Notes: generated by a model from the letters alone, not told the origin. Shown: positions 42,408 through 51,053, counted from the first letter of the stretch. The stretch is DNA of 64,000 nt from Actinacidiphila glaucinigra (GCF_900188405.1 NZ_FZOF01000015.1:1-64000); one strand, 5' to 3'. Made by a program: numbers and translations.

Positions 42408-43309
42408 CAACCGCTCACCCCGATCAGCGTCAGCCCCGGCAGGGTCGCCGCGCCCAGTCTGCGCAGCAGCGCCAGGTGGAAGGCCGAGCAGCGGACCTCC
42501 ACCCGCACCCCCCGCTCTCCCGCGGCGGCCACCAGCGTCAGCAGCTCCGCCGCGCACCCCACGTCGAGGAAGTGCAGGTCGCGCAGGGCCAGTACGAGGC
42601 GCCCGCCCTCCGCGGTCCGGCGCAGCGCGTCCCCGACCACGCCCTGGAACCGTTCCCGTGTGCTGAGGTCGGCCTCGCCGAGCAGCCGCAGCAGGCCCTC
42701 GGTGCGCGTCGCGTAGAGCGCGCCGAGCCGGGTCAGCAGGTTGCGCGGGTGCGCCTGCGCCATCGCGTCGAGCACGTCCCCGGTGAACCACCGGCGGTCG
42801 TAGGCGCAGACCTCCGCGTAGGGGCGTCCGGCGAAGAGGTGGTCGGCGTGGGTCTCGCGGTGCACCATCGCGTCGATGGGCGCGCCCATGTCGCGCACCC
42901 AGTGCATGTCGATGTACGCGCGCAGGCCCGCGTATCCGTCGCGGACCGCGCGGTCCGTCTCCTCGGTGAGCCGGCCCTGCTGCCGTACCGCCGTGAACTC
43001 GCGCTCCGGGCTGATCAGTTCGCGCATGCTGCTCAGCACGAGCTGCCCGCTCCGCCGCGCGGAGCGCACCCAGGCGTCGGCGTCCCCGGGCCGCCCGGCG
43101 TCGTCGGCCGGTCCCAGGTGGGCCAGCACCTCCGGGTCCGGCACGCCGGGGGCGGCGAAGACCATCACCCGCTCGCCGGCCGCCAGCCCGAGCCGTGCGA
43201 ACGCGGCCAGGACGTCCCAGCGTGTGTCGTCGCCGTCGTAGCTGACGAACGCGTGGTCGCCGGGCCGCATCCGCTGCACCGGGACGACCCGCACATCCGC
43301 GGCAGGCAT
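42407..43309 (-). CDS. MEDS sensor domain plus STAS domain protein
   Basis: 300 residues. The first 185 form a MEDS (DcmR-like sensory) domain: QRMRPGDHAFVSYDGDDTR, a loop with GLAAGERVMVFAAPGVPDPE and later YAEVCAYDRRWFTGDVLDAM. The C-terminal 90 residues are STAS-like: LALRDLHFLDVGCAAELL, where an anti-sigma antagonist usually carries a phospho-serine; here the position reads D-V-G-C, so a true phosphorylation serine is not evident. GAGGACGG precedes ATG 43309. Together with the RsbW-like protein it probably senses a signal and frees a sigma factor. Confidence 0.86.
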   Translation of the reverse strand: MPAADVRVVPVQRMRPGDHAFVSYDGDDTRWDVLAAFARLGLAAGERVMVFAAPGVPDPEVLAHLGPADDAGRPGDADAWVRSARRSGQLVLSSMRELISPEREFTAVRQQGRLTEETDRAVRDGYAGLRAYIDMHWVRDMGAPIDAMVHRETHADHLFAGRPYAEVCAYDRRWFTGDVLDAMAQAHPRNLLTRLGALYATRTEGLLRLLGEADLSTRERFQGVVGDALRRTAEGGRLVLALRDLHFLDVGCAAELLTLVAAAGERGVRVEVRCSAFHLALLRRLGAATLPGLTLIGVSG

Positions 43310-43957
43310 CCGTCCTCACCCCCTGGTCTCCGAGCTGCCGAGGTTAGGAGCGAGCACCACGGGACGCCAGGCGGGACCGACTCTGCCCGGGATCGCGCGG
43401 GGAGCGACCGCGACCGCGCCGTAGCTGCCCGGAAGCGCCCGTCCGTCAACGTGATGTGACGGACGGCGATCGATGTGCCGGTGGGCGCTCGTGCAACGGC
43501 CCGGCCGTGCCGCGGGACGTCACCCGGATGCGCCGTGGGGACGATGCTCCCGTCCCCGCCGTGGTCCAGTGGGTGGCGTGGCAGGGCCCCGACGCGAGCC
43601 GGGAGCCGGGCGGGCGTACGGGCGTTCAGGTGTGCGCGTGCGGGCGTCGGGACCGCGGACGGGCCGCGGGAAGGAGGTGGTGACGACGCCCCGCCGGAGC
43701 CCGGCACGGCTGTGAGAGCGACCACTTGCCCGCTTTTCGGCAGGCAGCGTGGATTAAGCGACGGTAAACTGCTTGTTCGCTATTTCTGTCGCTCGGTGAA
43801 GGGCCCGCCGCCGTCCGGTCGGGACGGTCGCGGTACGGGGAGGCCGGGCGTGCGCCAGTCGCGGGAAGCAGCCCGCGCGCCGGGACGCCGTGGTCCCCGG
43901 CCGTCCGGTCGAAGGCCGCCGGCACCGCAGTGGTCCCGAGCTTTTGGAGGGTTTGAC
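43310..43957. other. 648-base intergenic stretch before the Pls operon
   Basis: No long gene fits. It holds a perfect 10-bp inverted repeat (43439-43448 with 43457-43466) and an A+T-rich patch at about 43750-43800 that is the likely promoter area for the operon at 43958; TAAACT at 43765-43770 could be its -10, but I see no good -35. It also holds the promoter of the MEDS gene, which I cannot place. Confidence 0.5.
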
Positions 43958-44059
43958 ATGCGTCCGTCCCTGGCTGTGAGTGACCGGAACAAGGTGCCCG
44001 GCACGTCCGCCGCCGCGCCACCGACCCCCGGCTCGCCCGAGCCGGGGAGCACCGTATGA
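43958..44059 (+). CDS. 33-residue small ORF coupled to the synthetase
   Basis: Starts MRPSLAVSDRNKVPGTSAA and ends in a Pro/Ser/Gly stretch. GGAGGG (43946-43951) sits 6 bases before ATG, one of the best ribosome sites in the window. The stop overlaps the synthetase ATG by 4 bases (ATGA). It could be a translational leader, or a small protein partner. No signal peptide or cysteine. Unrecognised. Confidence 0.55.
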   Translation: MRPSLAVSDRNKVPGTSAAAPPTPGSPEPGSTV

Positions 44060-47000
44060 CGCTCGTCGAGTCGCCCCTCCCGCTCCTGGAGGACCCCGCG
44101 CCCACTGGTGCCACCGGCGTCACCTGCGCCCCGGGTACCGCGCTCTTCCGGGCCGGCGCCGCAGCGCCCGAGCGCACCCTGCTCGGCATCCTGGCCGCCA
44201 CCGCCCGGGCGCACCCCACCGCACCCGCCGTCGACGACGGCACCACGACGCTGAGCTACCGCGCCCTCGCCGCGGCGACCGAGCGCCTGCGCCACCGCCT
44301 GGCGGAGGCCGGCATCGGCGCCGGCGACCGGGTCGGCGTACGGGTGCCCTCGGGCACCGCCGACCTGTACGTGGCGATCCTCGCCGTGCTCTCCGCGGGC
44401 GCCGCCTATGTGCCGGTCGACGCCGAGGACCCCGAGGAACGCGCCCGGCTGGTCTTCTCCGAGGCACAGGTGTGCGCCGTCATCGGCGAGCACCTCGCGA
44501 TCACCCCGTGCGCCGTGCCCGGCGGCAGCGCCGGCCGCCGTCCCGGGCCGGACGACGACGCGTGGATCATCTTCACCTCCGGCTCCACGGGCAAGCCGAA
44601 GGGCGTCGCCGTCACCCACCGTTCGGCGGCCGCGTTCGTCGACGCCGAGGCGCGGCTCTTCCTCGCCGACGAGCCGCTCGGACCCGGCGACCGGGTGCTG
44701 GCCGGGCTGTCGGTGGCGTTCGACGCCTCCTGCGAGGAGATGTGGCTGGCGTGGCGGCACGGCGCCTGCCTGGTGCCCGCGCCGCGCTCGCTGGTGCGCA
44801 CCGGCCTGGACCTCGGCCCGTGGCTGGTCGAGCAGGGCATCACCGTCGTCTCCACCGTGCCCACCCTGGCCGCGCTGTGGCCCGTCGAGGCGCTGGACGA
44901 CGTCCGTCTGCTGATCTTCGGCGGCGAGGCCTGCCCGCCCGAACTGGCCGAGCGGATGGCCGTCGAGGGCCGCGAGGTGTGGAACACCTACGGTCCGACC
45001 GAGGCCACCGTCGTCGCCTGCGCCGCCCAGCTCACCGGCGAGGGCCCGGTCCGCATCGGGCTGCCCCTGGACGGCTGGGAGCTGGCCGTGGTGGACGCCC
45101 ACGGCGCACCGCTGCCCATGGGCGCCACCGGCGAGCTGGTCATCGGCGGGGTGGGCCTCGCCCGCTACCTGGACCCCGCCAAGGACGCCGAGAAGTACGC
45201 CCCGCTGCCCGCCCTCGGCTGGGACCGCGCCTACCGCAGCGGCGACCTGGTCCGCGCGGACGCGGCGGGCCTGGTCTTCGTCGGCCGCGCCGACGAGCAG
45301 GTCAAGCTCGGCGGCCGCCGCATCGAACTGGGCGAGATCGACGCCGCGCTGCAGGCACTGCCCGCCGTCGCCGGCGCGGCAGCCGCCGTACGCACCACCA
45401 AGGGCGGCAACCAGATCCTGGTCGGCTACGTCGCGGTGACCGAGGACTTCGACCAGGCCGACGCGCTCGCCAGGCTCCGCGAGGCGCTGCCCGCCGCCCT
45501 CGTGCCGCTGGTCGCCGTCGTCGGCACCCTGCCGACCAGGACCTCGGGCAAGGTCGACCGGGACGCGCTGCCCTGGCCGCTGCCCGGGCTCGAGACGCCC
45601 GCCGTGGAACTCGCCGGCACCGAGGGACTGCTCGCGGGGCTGTGGGCGGAGCTCCTCGGCGCTCCGGTGACCGGGCCCGAGGCCGACTTCTTCGCGCTCG
45701 GCGGCGGCAGCCTGACGGCCGCCCGCCTCGTCTCCCAGCTGCGCACCCGCTACCCCGCGGCCGCCGTGGGCGACGTCTACCAGCACCCCACCCTCGGGGC
45801 GCTCGCCGCACGCCTGGACGAGGCCGACGCCCGCCGCGCCGCCGCGCGCCCGGTGCGGCCGGTGCCCCGGCGGGCCGCGGCGGTCCAGCTGGCGCTGATG
45901 CCGCCGCTATTCGTCCTGGCCGGACTGCGCTGGGGCGTCGTGGCGGCGGCCATCGGCAACGTGCTGCTCCTCCTCGGCCCCTTCCCGTGGGTCCCGGCCG
46001 TCTCCTGGTGGTGGGTGCTGGCCGGCTGGGCGCTGCTTGTCAGCCCCGCCGGACGGGTCGCCGTCTCGGCCGGCGGCGCCCGGCTGCTGCTGCGCGGGGT
46101 ACGCCCCGGCACCTATCCGCGCGGCGGGTCGGTGCACCTGCGCCTGTGGGCCGCGGAACGCCTGGCGCACGTCAGCGGCGCGGGCAACCTCACCGGCGCG
46201 TGGCTGAGCCACTACGCCCGCGCGCTGGGCGCCAAGGTCGGCGACGGCGCCGACCTGCACGCGCCGCCGCCGGTCACCGGCATGCTCAAGCTCGGCAAGG
46301 GCAGCGCGGTCGAGCCCGAGGTCGACCTGTCCGGCCACTGGCTCGACGGCGACCTGCTGCACATCGGCAAGATCCGCGTCGGGGCGGGCGCCACGGTCGG
46401 CTCGCGCAGCACCCTGCTGCCCGGCGCCCGGATCGGCAAGCGCGCCGAGATCGCCCCCGGCTCCGGCGTCGTGGGCGCCGTGCGGGCCGGGCAGCGCTGG
46501 GGCGGCGTGCCCGCCGTCCGCACCGGCAAGGCCCCGCACCGCGGCGCCGACTCCCGGCCGCCGCGGCGGCTGCGCTGGGCGGCGGCGTACGAGGCGACCG
46601 CCTTCGCCCTCGACCTGCTGCCCGCGGTGTCGGCGCTGCCCGCCCTGCTGGTGCTGGCCCGCTTCCTGCGCGACGCCGGCGCCGCGCCGCTGTCCGCCGC
46701 GCTCACCGCCGTCCCCCTGGCCACGCTCGCCTGGCTGCTGACGTACGCGCTGCTGGTGCTGGCCGGGGTGCGGCTGCTGGGCGTCGGGCTGCGCGAGGGC
46801 CACCACCCCGTGCACGGCCGCGTCGCCTGGCAGGCCTGGACGACGGCCCGGCTCATGGACCGGGCCCGCGCGCATCTGTTCCCGTTCTACGCCAGCCTGC
46901 TGACGCCGGTGTGGCTGCGCGCGCTCGGCATGAAGGTCGGCCGCCACGTGGAGGCGTCCACCGTGCTGGCGCTGCCCACGATGACCACCGTCGGCGACGG

Positions 47001-47967
47001 GGCCTTCCTCGCCGACGACACCATGGTCGGCAGCTACGAACTCGGCGGCGGCCGGATGCGCATCGCCGAGGCCCGGATCGGCAAGAAGGCCTTCCTCGGC
47101 AACTCCGGGATGACCGCCCCCGGCCGCTCGGTGCCGAAGAACGGCCTGGTCGGCGTGCTCTCGTCGACGCCCAAGGGCGCCAAGGCCGGCAGCTCCTACC
47201 TCGGCATGCCGCCGATGAAGCTGCCCCGGGTCCCCGAGGAGGGCGACCGCAGCCGCACCTTCGCGCCGCCCCGGCGGCTCGTGCTGGCCCGCGCGGCCGT
47301 CGAGCTGTGCCGGGTCGTCCCCGTGATGTGCGCGGTCGCGCTGGTGGTGCTGGTGCTCGCCGGGTACGCGGCGGTGGCCGGCCGGTACGGGGTGCCCGTG
47401 GCGCTCGCCGCCGGCGGGGCGCTGCTCGCGGGCGCCGGTGCGGCCGCCTGCGCGGTGGCCGTCGTGATGAAGTGGCTGCTGGTCGGGCGGGTGCGGGCGG
47501 GCGAACGGCCGCTGTGGAGCTCGTTCGTGTGGCGCAACGAACTGGCCGACACCTTCGTCGAGGTGCTGGCCGTGCCGTGGCTCGTCGGCGCGGTCGGCGG
47601 CACCCCGCTGATGAACCTGTGGCTGAGGTGCCTGGGGGCGCGGATCGGGCGCGGCGTATGGTGCGAGACGTACTGGCTGCCGGAGGCGGACCTGGTCCGG
47701 GTCGGGGACGGCGCTACCGTCGGCCGCGGCTGCGTGGTACAGACACACCTGTTCCACGATCGGATCTTGCGGATGGACGAGGTCGTACTCGGGGAGGGCG
47801 CGAGCCTTGGCCCGCACGGCATCGTGCTGCCCGGCGCGACGGTCGGGGCCCGGAGCGCGATCGGCCCGGCCTCGCTCGTCATGCGGGGCGAGGGCGTGCC
47901 CGAGGGCACCCGCTGGCTCGGCAACCCGATCTCCGCCTGGCACACAGAGGGGGCCCGCACAGGGTGA
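44056..47967 (+). CDS. Pls/PosA-family single-module NRPS
   Basis: 1303 residues, closest in layout to epsilon-poly-lysine synthetase. An adenylation domain (about 30-510: IIFTSGSTGKPKGVAV, NTYGPTEATVV, YRSGDLVRAD, GRIRR-like GGRRIELGEID, TSGKVDRDALP) is followed by a carrier domain with S552 in LGGGSLTAARL. There is no condensation or thioesterase domain. The rest has about six membrane segments around three left-handed-helix-like repeat domains, the last ending RWLGNPISAWH. The specificity residues read D-A-E-S-I-G-T-V-V-K by hand alignment, near the Lys code. GGGGAG lies 6 bases before ATG. Confidence 0.92.
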   Translation: MTLVESPLPLLEDPAPTGATGVTCAPGTALFRAGAAAPERTLLGILAATARAHPTAPAVDDGTTTLSYRALAAATERLRHRLAEAGIGAGDRVGVRVPSGTADLYVAILAVLSAGAAYVPVDAEDPEERARLVFSEAQVCAVIGEHLAITPCAVPGGSAGRRPGPDDDAWIIFTSGSTGKPKGVAVTHRSAAAFVDAEARLFLADEPLGPGDRVLAGLSVAFDASCEEMWLAWRHGACLVPAPRSLVRTGLDLGPWLVEQGITVVSTVPTLAALWPVEALDDVRLLIFGGEACPPELAERMAVEGREVWNTYGPTEATVVACAAQLTGEGPVRIGLPLDGWELAVVDAHGAPLPMGATGELVIGGVGLARYLDPAKDAEKYAPLPALGWDRAYRSGDLVRADAAGLVFVGRADEQVKLGGRRIELGEIDAALQALPAVAGAAAAVRTTKGGNQILVGYVAVTEDFDQADALARLREALPAALVPLVAVVGTLPTRTSGKVDRDALPWPLPGLETPAVELAGTEGLLAGLWAELLGAPVTGPEADFFALGGGSLTAARLVSQLRTRYPAAAVGDVYQHPTLGALAARLDEADARRAAARPVRPVPRRAAAVQLALMPPLFVLAGLRWGVVAAAIGNVLLLLGPFPWVPAVSWWWVLAGWALLVSPAGRVAVSAGGARLLLRGVRPGTYPRGGSVHLRLWAAERLAHVSGAGNLTGAWLSHYARALGAKVGDGADLHAPPPVTGMLKLGKGSAVEPEVDLSGHWLDGDLLHIGKIRVGAGATVGSRSTLLPGARIGKRAEIAPGSGVVGAVRAGQRWGGVPAVRTGKAPHRGADSRPPRRLRWAAAYEATAFALDLLPAVSALPALLVLARFLRDAGAAPLSAALTAVPLATLAWLLTYALLVLAGVRLLGVGLREGHHPVHGRVAWQAWTTARLMDRARAHLFPFYASLLTPVWLRALGMKVGRHVEASTVLALPTMTTVGDGAFLADDTMVGSYELGGGRMRIAEARIGKKAFLGNSGMTAPGRSVPKNGLVGVLSSTPKGAKAGSSYLGMPPMKLPRVPEEGDRSRTFAPPRRLVLARAAVELCRVVPVMCAVALVVLVLAGYAAVAGRYGVPVALAAGGALLAGAGAAACAVAVVMKWLLVGRVRAGERPLWSSFVWRNELADTFVEVLAVPWLVGAVGGTPLMNLWLRCLGARIGRGVWCETYWLPEADLVRVGDGATVGRGCVVQTHLFHDRILRMDEVVLGEGASLGPHGIVLPGATVGARSAIGPASLVMRGEGVPEGTRWLGNPISAWHTEGARTG

Positions 47968-49328
47968 GCAACGGCAAGCGCGTGCGTGGCGGGGCCGCCG
48001 TCCCCGCCACGCCCGGGGCGGAGGTGTCCGCGGACTCCTACTTCCCCGAGCACGGCAACGGCGGCTACCGGGTCACCCACTACGACCTGGAACTGGATTA
48101 CCGCCCGGCGGCCAACCGCCTCTCGGGCCGGGCCCGGATCTCCGCGGTGGCGGACCGGGCCCTCTCCGCGTTCAGCCTCGACCTGGGCGCCTTCCGCCTC
48201 GACCGGGTCCTCGTCGACGGCCGCCCCGTCCGCTACACCCACCGGGCGGGCAAGCTCCGCGTGAAGCCCGCGAAGGCGCTGCCCGCGGGCCCGTTCGCGG
48301 TGGAGGTCCGCTATGTCGGCAACCCGAGGCCCGTCCGCTCCCGCGACTGGGGGGAACTGGGCTGGGAGCAGCTGGAGGACGGCGCGCTCGTGGCCAGCCA
48401 GCCGATCGGCGCGCCCTCCTGGTTCCCCTGCAACGACCACCTCGGCGACCGGGCGGGCTACCGGATCACGGTGACCGCCCCCTCGCCGTACACGGTCGTC
48501 GCCAACGGCAGCCTGGAGTCGTACCGGGTGGGCGCCTCCACGACGACCTGGGTGTACGACCAGCCGAAGCCGATGCCGCCGTACCTGGCGACCGTGCAGA
48601 TCGGCCAGTACGAGCTGATCGACCACCTCGGCGGCCCGCTGCCCCAGCCGGCCGCCGTACCGCCGCGCCTGACCGCCGACTTCGCCCACGACTTCGGACG
48701 GCAGCCGCGGATGGTGGAGGCGTTCACCGAGTTCTTCGGGCCCTACCCCTTCGGCGAGTACGCGGTCGTCGTGGTCGACGAGGAACTGGAGGTGCCCGTC
48801 GAGGCGCACGGGGTCTCCGTCTTCGGCCGCAACCACCTCGACGGCCGCCGCGGCGGCGAACGCCTCGTCGCCCACGAACTCGCCCACCAGTGGTTCGGCA
48901 ACAGCCTCGCCCTCGCCGACTGGCGGCACATCTGGCTCAACGAGGGCTTCGCCGCGTACGCGGAGTGGCTGTGGGCGGAGTCCTGCGGCGAGATGACCGC
49001 GGCCCGCAACGCGGCCCGCGCCCACGCAAAGCTGGCCGCCCAGCCCCAGGACCTGCGGCTCGCCGACCCCGGCGTCCGGCGCATGTTCGACGACCGGGTG
49101 TACAAGCGCGGCGCGCTCACTCTGCACGCGCTGCGCACGGTCATGGGCGATCCGGCGTTCTTCCGGCTGCTGCGGGCCTGGACCGCCGCCCACCGCCATG
49201 GCACCGTGACCACCGGGCAGTTCACCGCCCTGGCCCAGGAGCACACCGACCGGCCGCTGGAGGCGCTGGTCTTCCATCCGTGGCTGCACGGGACGCGGCT
49301 GCCACGTCTGCCGATCGGGGGAGCATGA
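47964..49328 (+). CDS. M1-family zinc metallopeptidase
   Basis: 454 residues. GTG 47964 overlaps the synthetase stop (GTGA). The zinc site is HELAHQWFGN with Glu 18 residues later (WLNEGFAAYAEWLW), the M1 gluzincin pattern. The N-terminal beta domain has the usual YDLELDYRPAANRLSGRARI. The exopeptidase GxMEN motif is replaced by VEAHGVSVFG, so aminopeptidase activity may differ. Epsilon-poly-lysine producers have an M1-type degrading enzyme; here it is the direct neighbour, so polymer trimming or self-protection is plausible. No signal peptide. Confidence 0.92.
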   Translation: MSNGKRVRGGAAVPATPGAEVSADSYFPEHGNGGYRVTHYDLELDYRPAANRLSGRARISAVADRALSAFSLDLGAFRLDRVLVDGRPVRYTHRAGKLRVKPAKALPAGPFAVEVRYVGNPRPVRSRDWGELGWEQLEDGALVASQPIGAPSWFPCNDHLGDRAGYRITVTAPSPYTVVANGSLESYRVGASTTTWVYDQPKPMPPYLATVQIGQYELIDHLGGPLPQPAAVPPRLTADFAHDFGRQPRMVEAFTEFFGPYPFGEYAVVVVDEELEVPVEAHGVSVFGRNHLDGRRGGERLVAHELAHQWFGNSLALADWRHIWLNEGFAAYAEWLWAESCGEMTAARNAARAHAKLAAQPQDLRLADPGVRRMFDDRVYKRGALTLHALRTVMGDPAFFRLLRAWTAAHRHGTVTTGQFTALAQEHTDRPLEALVFHPWLHGTRLPRLPIGGA

Positions 49329-49615
49329 GCGACGCGCACACGGACGAGGGCGGCGTCGTCGTCTACTGGCGGCCCGGCTGCACCTTCTGCATGAAGCTGC
49401 GCGCACAGCTGCGGTTCGCCCGGCTGCGGCACACCAAGGTCAACATCTGGCGCGATCCGGACGCCGCCGCCTTCGTGCGCTCCGTGGCGGACGGGAACGA
49501 GACCGTCCCGACCGTCACCGTGGCGGGGCGGCCCATGGTCAACCCGTCGCTGCGGCAGCTGAGGGAGGCGGTCAGGGCGTACGCCCCGCACCTTCAGCCG
49601 AAGCGCGACACATAG
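49325..49615 (+). CDS. Mycoredoxin-like glutaredoxin
   Basis: 96 residues, overlapping the M1 gene by 4 bases (ATGA). VVVYWRPGCTFCMKLRAQL has the C-T-F-C redox pair, NETVPTVTVAGRPMVNPS the cis-proline and the glutathione/mycothiol-binding edge. Mycoredoxins reduce mycothiol-mixed disulfides in actinobacteria. It ends the four-gene run and overlaps the end of the convergent phosphatase gene by 22 bases. Why it is joined to the synthetase is unknown. Confidence 0.9.
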   Translation: MSDAHTDEGGVVVYWRPGCTFCMKLRAQLRFARLRHTKVNIWRDPDAAAFVRSVADGNETVPTVTVAGRPMVNPSLRQLREAVRAYAPHLQPKRDT

Positions 49616-50034
49616 CGGCGCTGCCAGGGCGTCTCCACCGCGCGCCGGGCGTAGTGCTCCCGCACATAGGCGACGGCCTCGCCGGGCGGCACCCCGTCCA
49701 GCACCGCCAGGCACGCCAGGGCCGTCCCCGTGCGGCCCACGCCGCCGTGGCAGGCGACCTCCACGCGCTCGCCCGCCGCGCGGCGCCACGCCTCGCGCAG
49801 CGTCTCCGCGGCGGCGGCGCGGTCCGCCGGCAGCCGGAAGTCCGGCCAGCGCACCCAGCGGCCCTCCCAGGCCACCGCCGGGGGCTCGTGGCCCAGCAGG
49901 TACAGCCCGAACGCGGGGACGGGCCCGGCCGGCAGCGGGTGCCGCAGCCCCCGTCCGCGCACCAGCCGCCCCGACGGCAGTCGCAGCACCCCCGGTGCGT
50001 CAGGCTCCCAGCCGCCGGCGGGCTCAGCGCTCAT
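49594..50034 (-). CDS. Cysteine-based protein tyrosine phosphatase family protein
   Basis: 146 residues. VEVACHGGVGRTGTALACLA contains C-x5-R (CHGGVGR), the dual-specificity phosphatase loop, and the preceding FRLPADRAAAAETLREAWRR helix. The general acid is probably in VRWPDFRLP. Start ATG 50034; it overlaps the preceding gene on the same strand by 11 bases. The family could act on phosphotyrosine, phosphoinositides or RNA; I cannot say. Confidence 0.82.
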   Translation of the reverse strand: MSAEPAGGWEPDAPGVLRLPSGRLVRGRGLRHPLPAGPVPAFGLYLLGHEPPAVAWEGRWVRWPDFRLPADRAAAAETLREAWRRAAGERVEVACHGGVGRTGTALACLAVLDGVPPGEAVAYVREHYARRAVETPWQRRYVSRFG

Positions 50035-50752
50035 GGTCGCCGCACGCCGCCGGGTAGAGCACGGCACCGGTCAGGCCGCCGGCGTCCGCGGCGTCGGCCC
50101 CGAGGCCGGACAGCCGCAGGCAGGCCTCGGCGGTGGCGTCCACGGGAGGGCACTCCACGCCCACGGAGCCGACCGCGGTCACCGAGCCGTCGTGGTGCAG
50201 TTCCCCGCCCGCGGACGGCGCGGGCAGAGCGCCCCGGAGGGTGCCGAGGGCGACGACGTCACCGGACACGGCCGAGGCCTCGCGGATGTCGAATCGCCAA
50301 TGGGCGTCGCTCGCTTTGAGGAGGTATTTCCCGGACCTCCCGCATTCCGCCAGGGAATCCCCGCGGGCGCGGACCAGTTCGGCTATCGCGCAGCACAACG
50401 GGGCGTCATGTCCGGCCGCCGTGCGGAATCGGCTGAAATCGGCGAGCGGGGCGGACCGCATCGCTCGGTCGAGGAGGACGACCGCCGACTCCCGTGCGTG
50501 CGGATGGCCGTGCTCGGCGATGTCCAGCAGGAAGGGGGCCGCGACCACGGCGCCGGGAAGCACCTCGCCGGTGCGTCCGCGGAGCAGGGAACTGCTGGTC
50601 AGGGCCGCCACCGCAGAGGCGACCGAGTCGAGGTCGCGCGCGGCGGCAAGCGCCCTCAGGCCGTCCCGGGCATCCGCGGTCCGAGGGCGCGGCCGCGGCG
50701 TGGGAATGGCATTCCAATTGACGGCGTCGATCTCGGTGAGCAGCATCCGCAC
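50024..50752 (-). CDS. Conserved Streptomyces protein of unknown function
   Basis: 242 residues from GTG 50752 (GGTGGA 5-6 bases upstream; ATG 50746 is the alternative). The first half has helical repeats (AARDLDSVASAVAALTSSSL, LLDIAEHGHPHARESAVVLL), which suggest an armadillo/HEAT-like fold. The C-terminal 80 residues are beta-rich (VSGDVVALGTLRGALPAP). Its stop overlaps the phosphatase start. No family assigned. Confidence 0.68.
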   Translation of the reverse strand: MRMLLTEIDAVNWNAIPTPRPRPRTADARDGLRALAAARDLDSVASAVAALTSSSLLRGRTGEVLPGAVVAAPFLLDIAEHGHPHARESAVVLLDRAMRSAPLADFSRFRTAAGHDAPLCCAIAELVRARGDSLAECGRSGKYLLKASDAHWRFDIREASAVSGDVVALGTLRGALPAPSAGGELHHDGSVTAVGSVGVECPPVDATAEACLRLSGLGADAADAGGLTGAVLYPAACGDHER

Positions 50753-50825
50753 ATGATTCCACCCGCTCCGGAATCTCGGGGTTCCGCATGCGGGACAAGC
50801 GTTCGAGCGGCTATCCTCCGCCGAC

Positions 50826-51053
50826 TCAGGCGGTATGACGCAGATACAGCGCGCCGCAACTGTGGCAGAAGGGCTGCGCCGCCGGCGTCCCCCACACGTC
50901 CTCCGCCTGCACGGCGGCGGCGGGGGAGAGCTCCCGCCCGCACAGCCCCGTCGCGGCGCCGTCCTCGACCATGTGCCACGCCCGCGGCGGGCTGTCGCCG
51001 GCCGGGCCGCCGTTCTCGGTGTCGTACTCCGCACGCATCTCGTACACGGGCAT
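50826..51053 (-). CDS. Small protein with zinc-ribbon-like cysteines
   Basis: 75 residues. GLCGREL and FCHSCGALYLRH give one single Cys and a C-x2-C pair, possibly a metal or structural site with a histidine. GGAGG lies 7 bases before ATG 51053, an excellent ribosome site. The conserved start MPVYEMRAEYDTENGGPAGD is seen in small Streptomyces proteins of unknown role, as I recall. It precedes the 50024 gene on the same strand by 73 bases. Confidence 0.7.
   Translation of the reverse strand: MPVYEMRAEYDTENGGPAGDSPPRAWHMVEDGAATGLCGRELSPAAAVQAEDVWGTPAAQPFCHSCGALYLRHTA

Noticed and set aside
43475-44059. A 194-codon reading frame running into the synthetase start
   Set aside because: Only its last 33 codons have a ribosome site and sensible composition; the earlier part crosses the likely promoter region.
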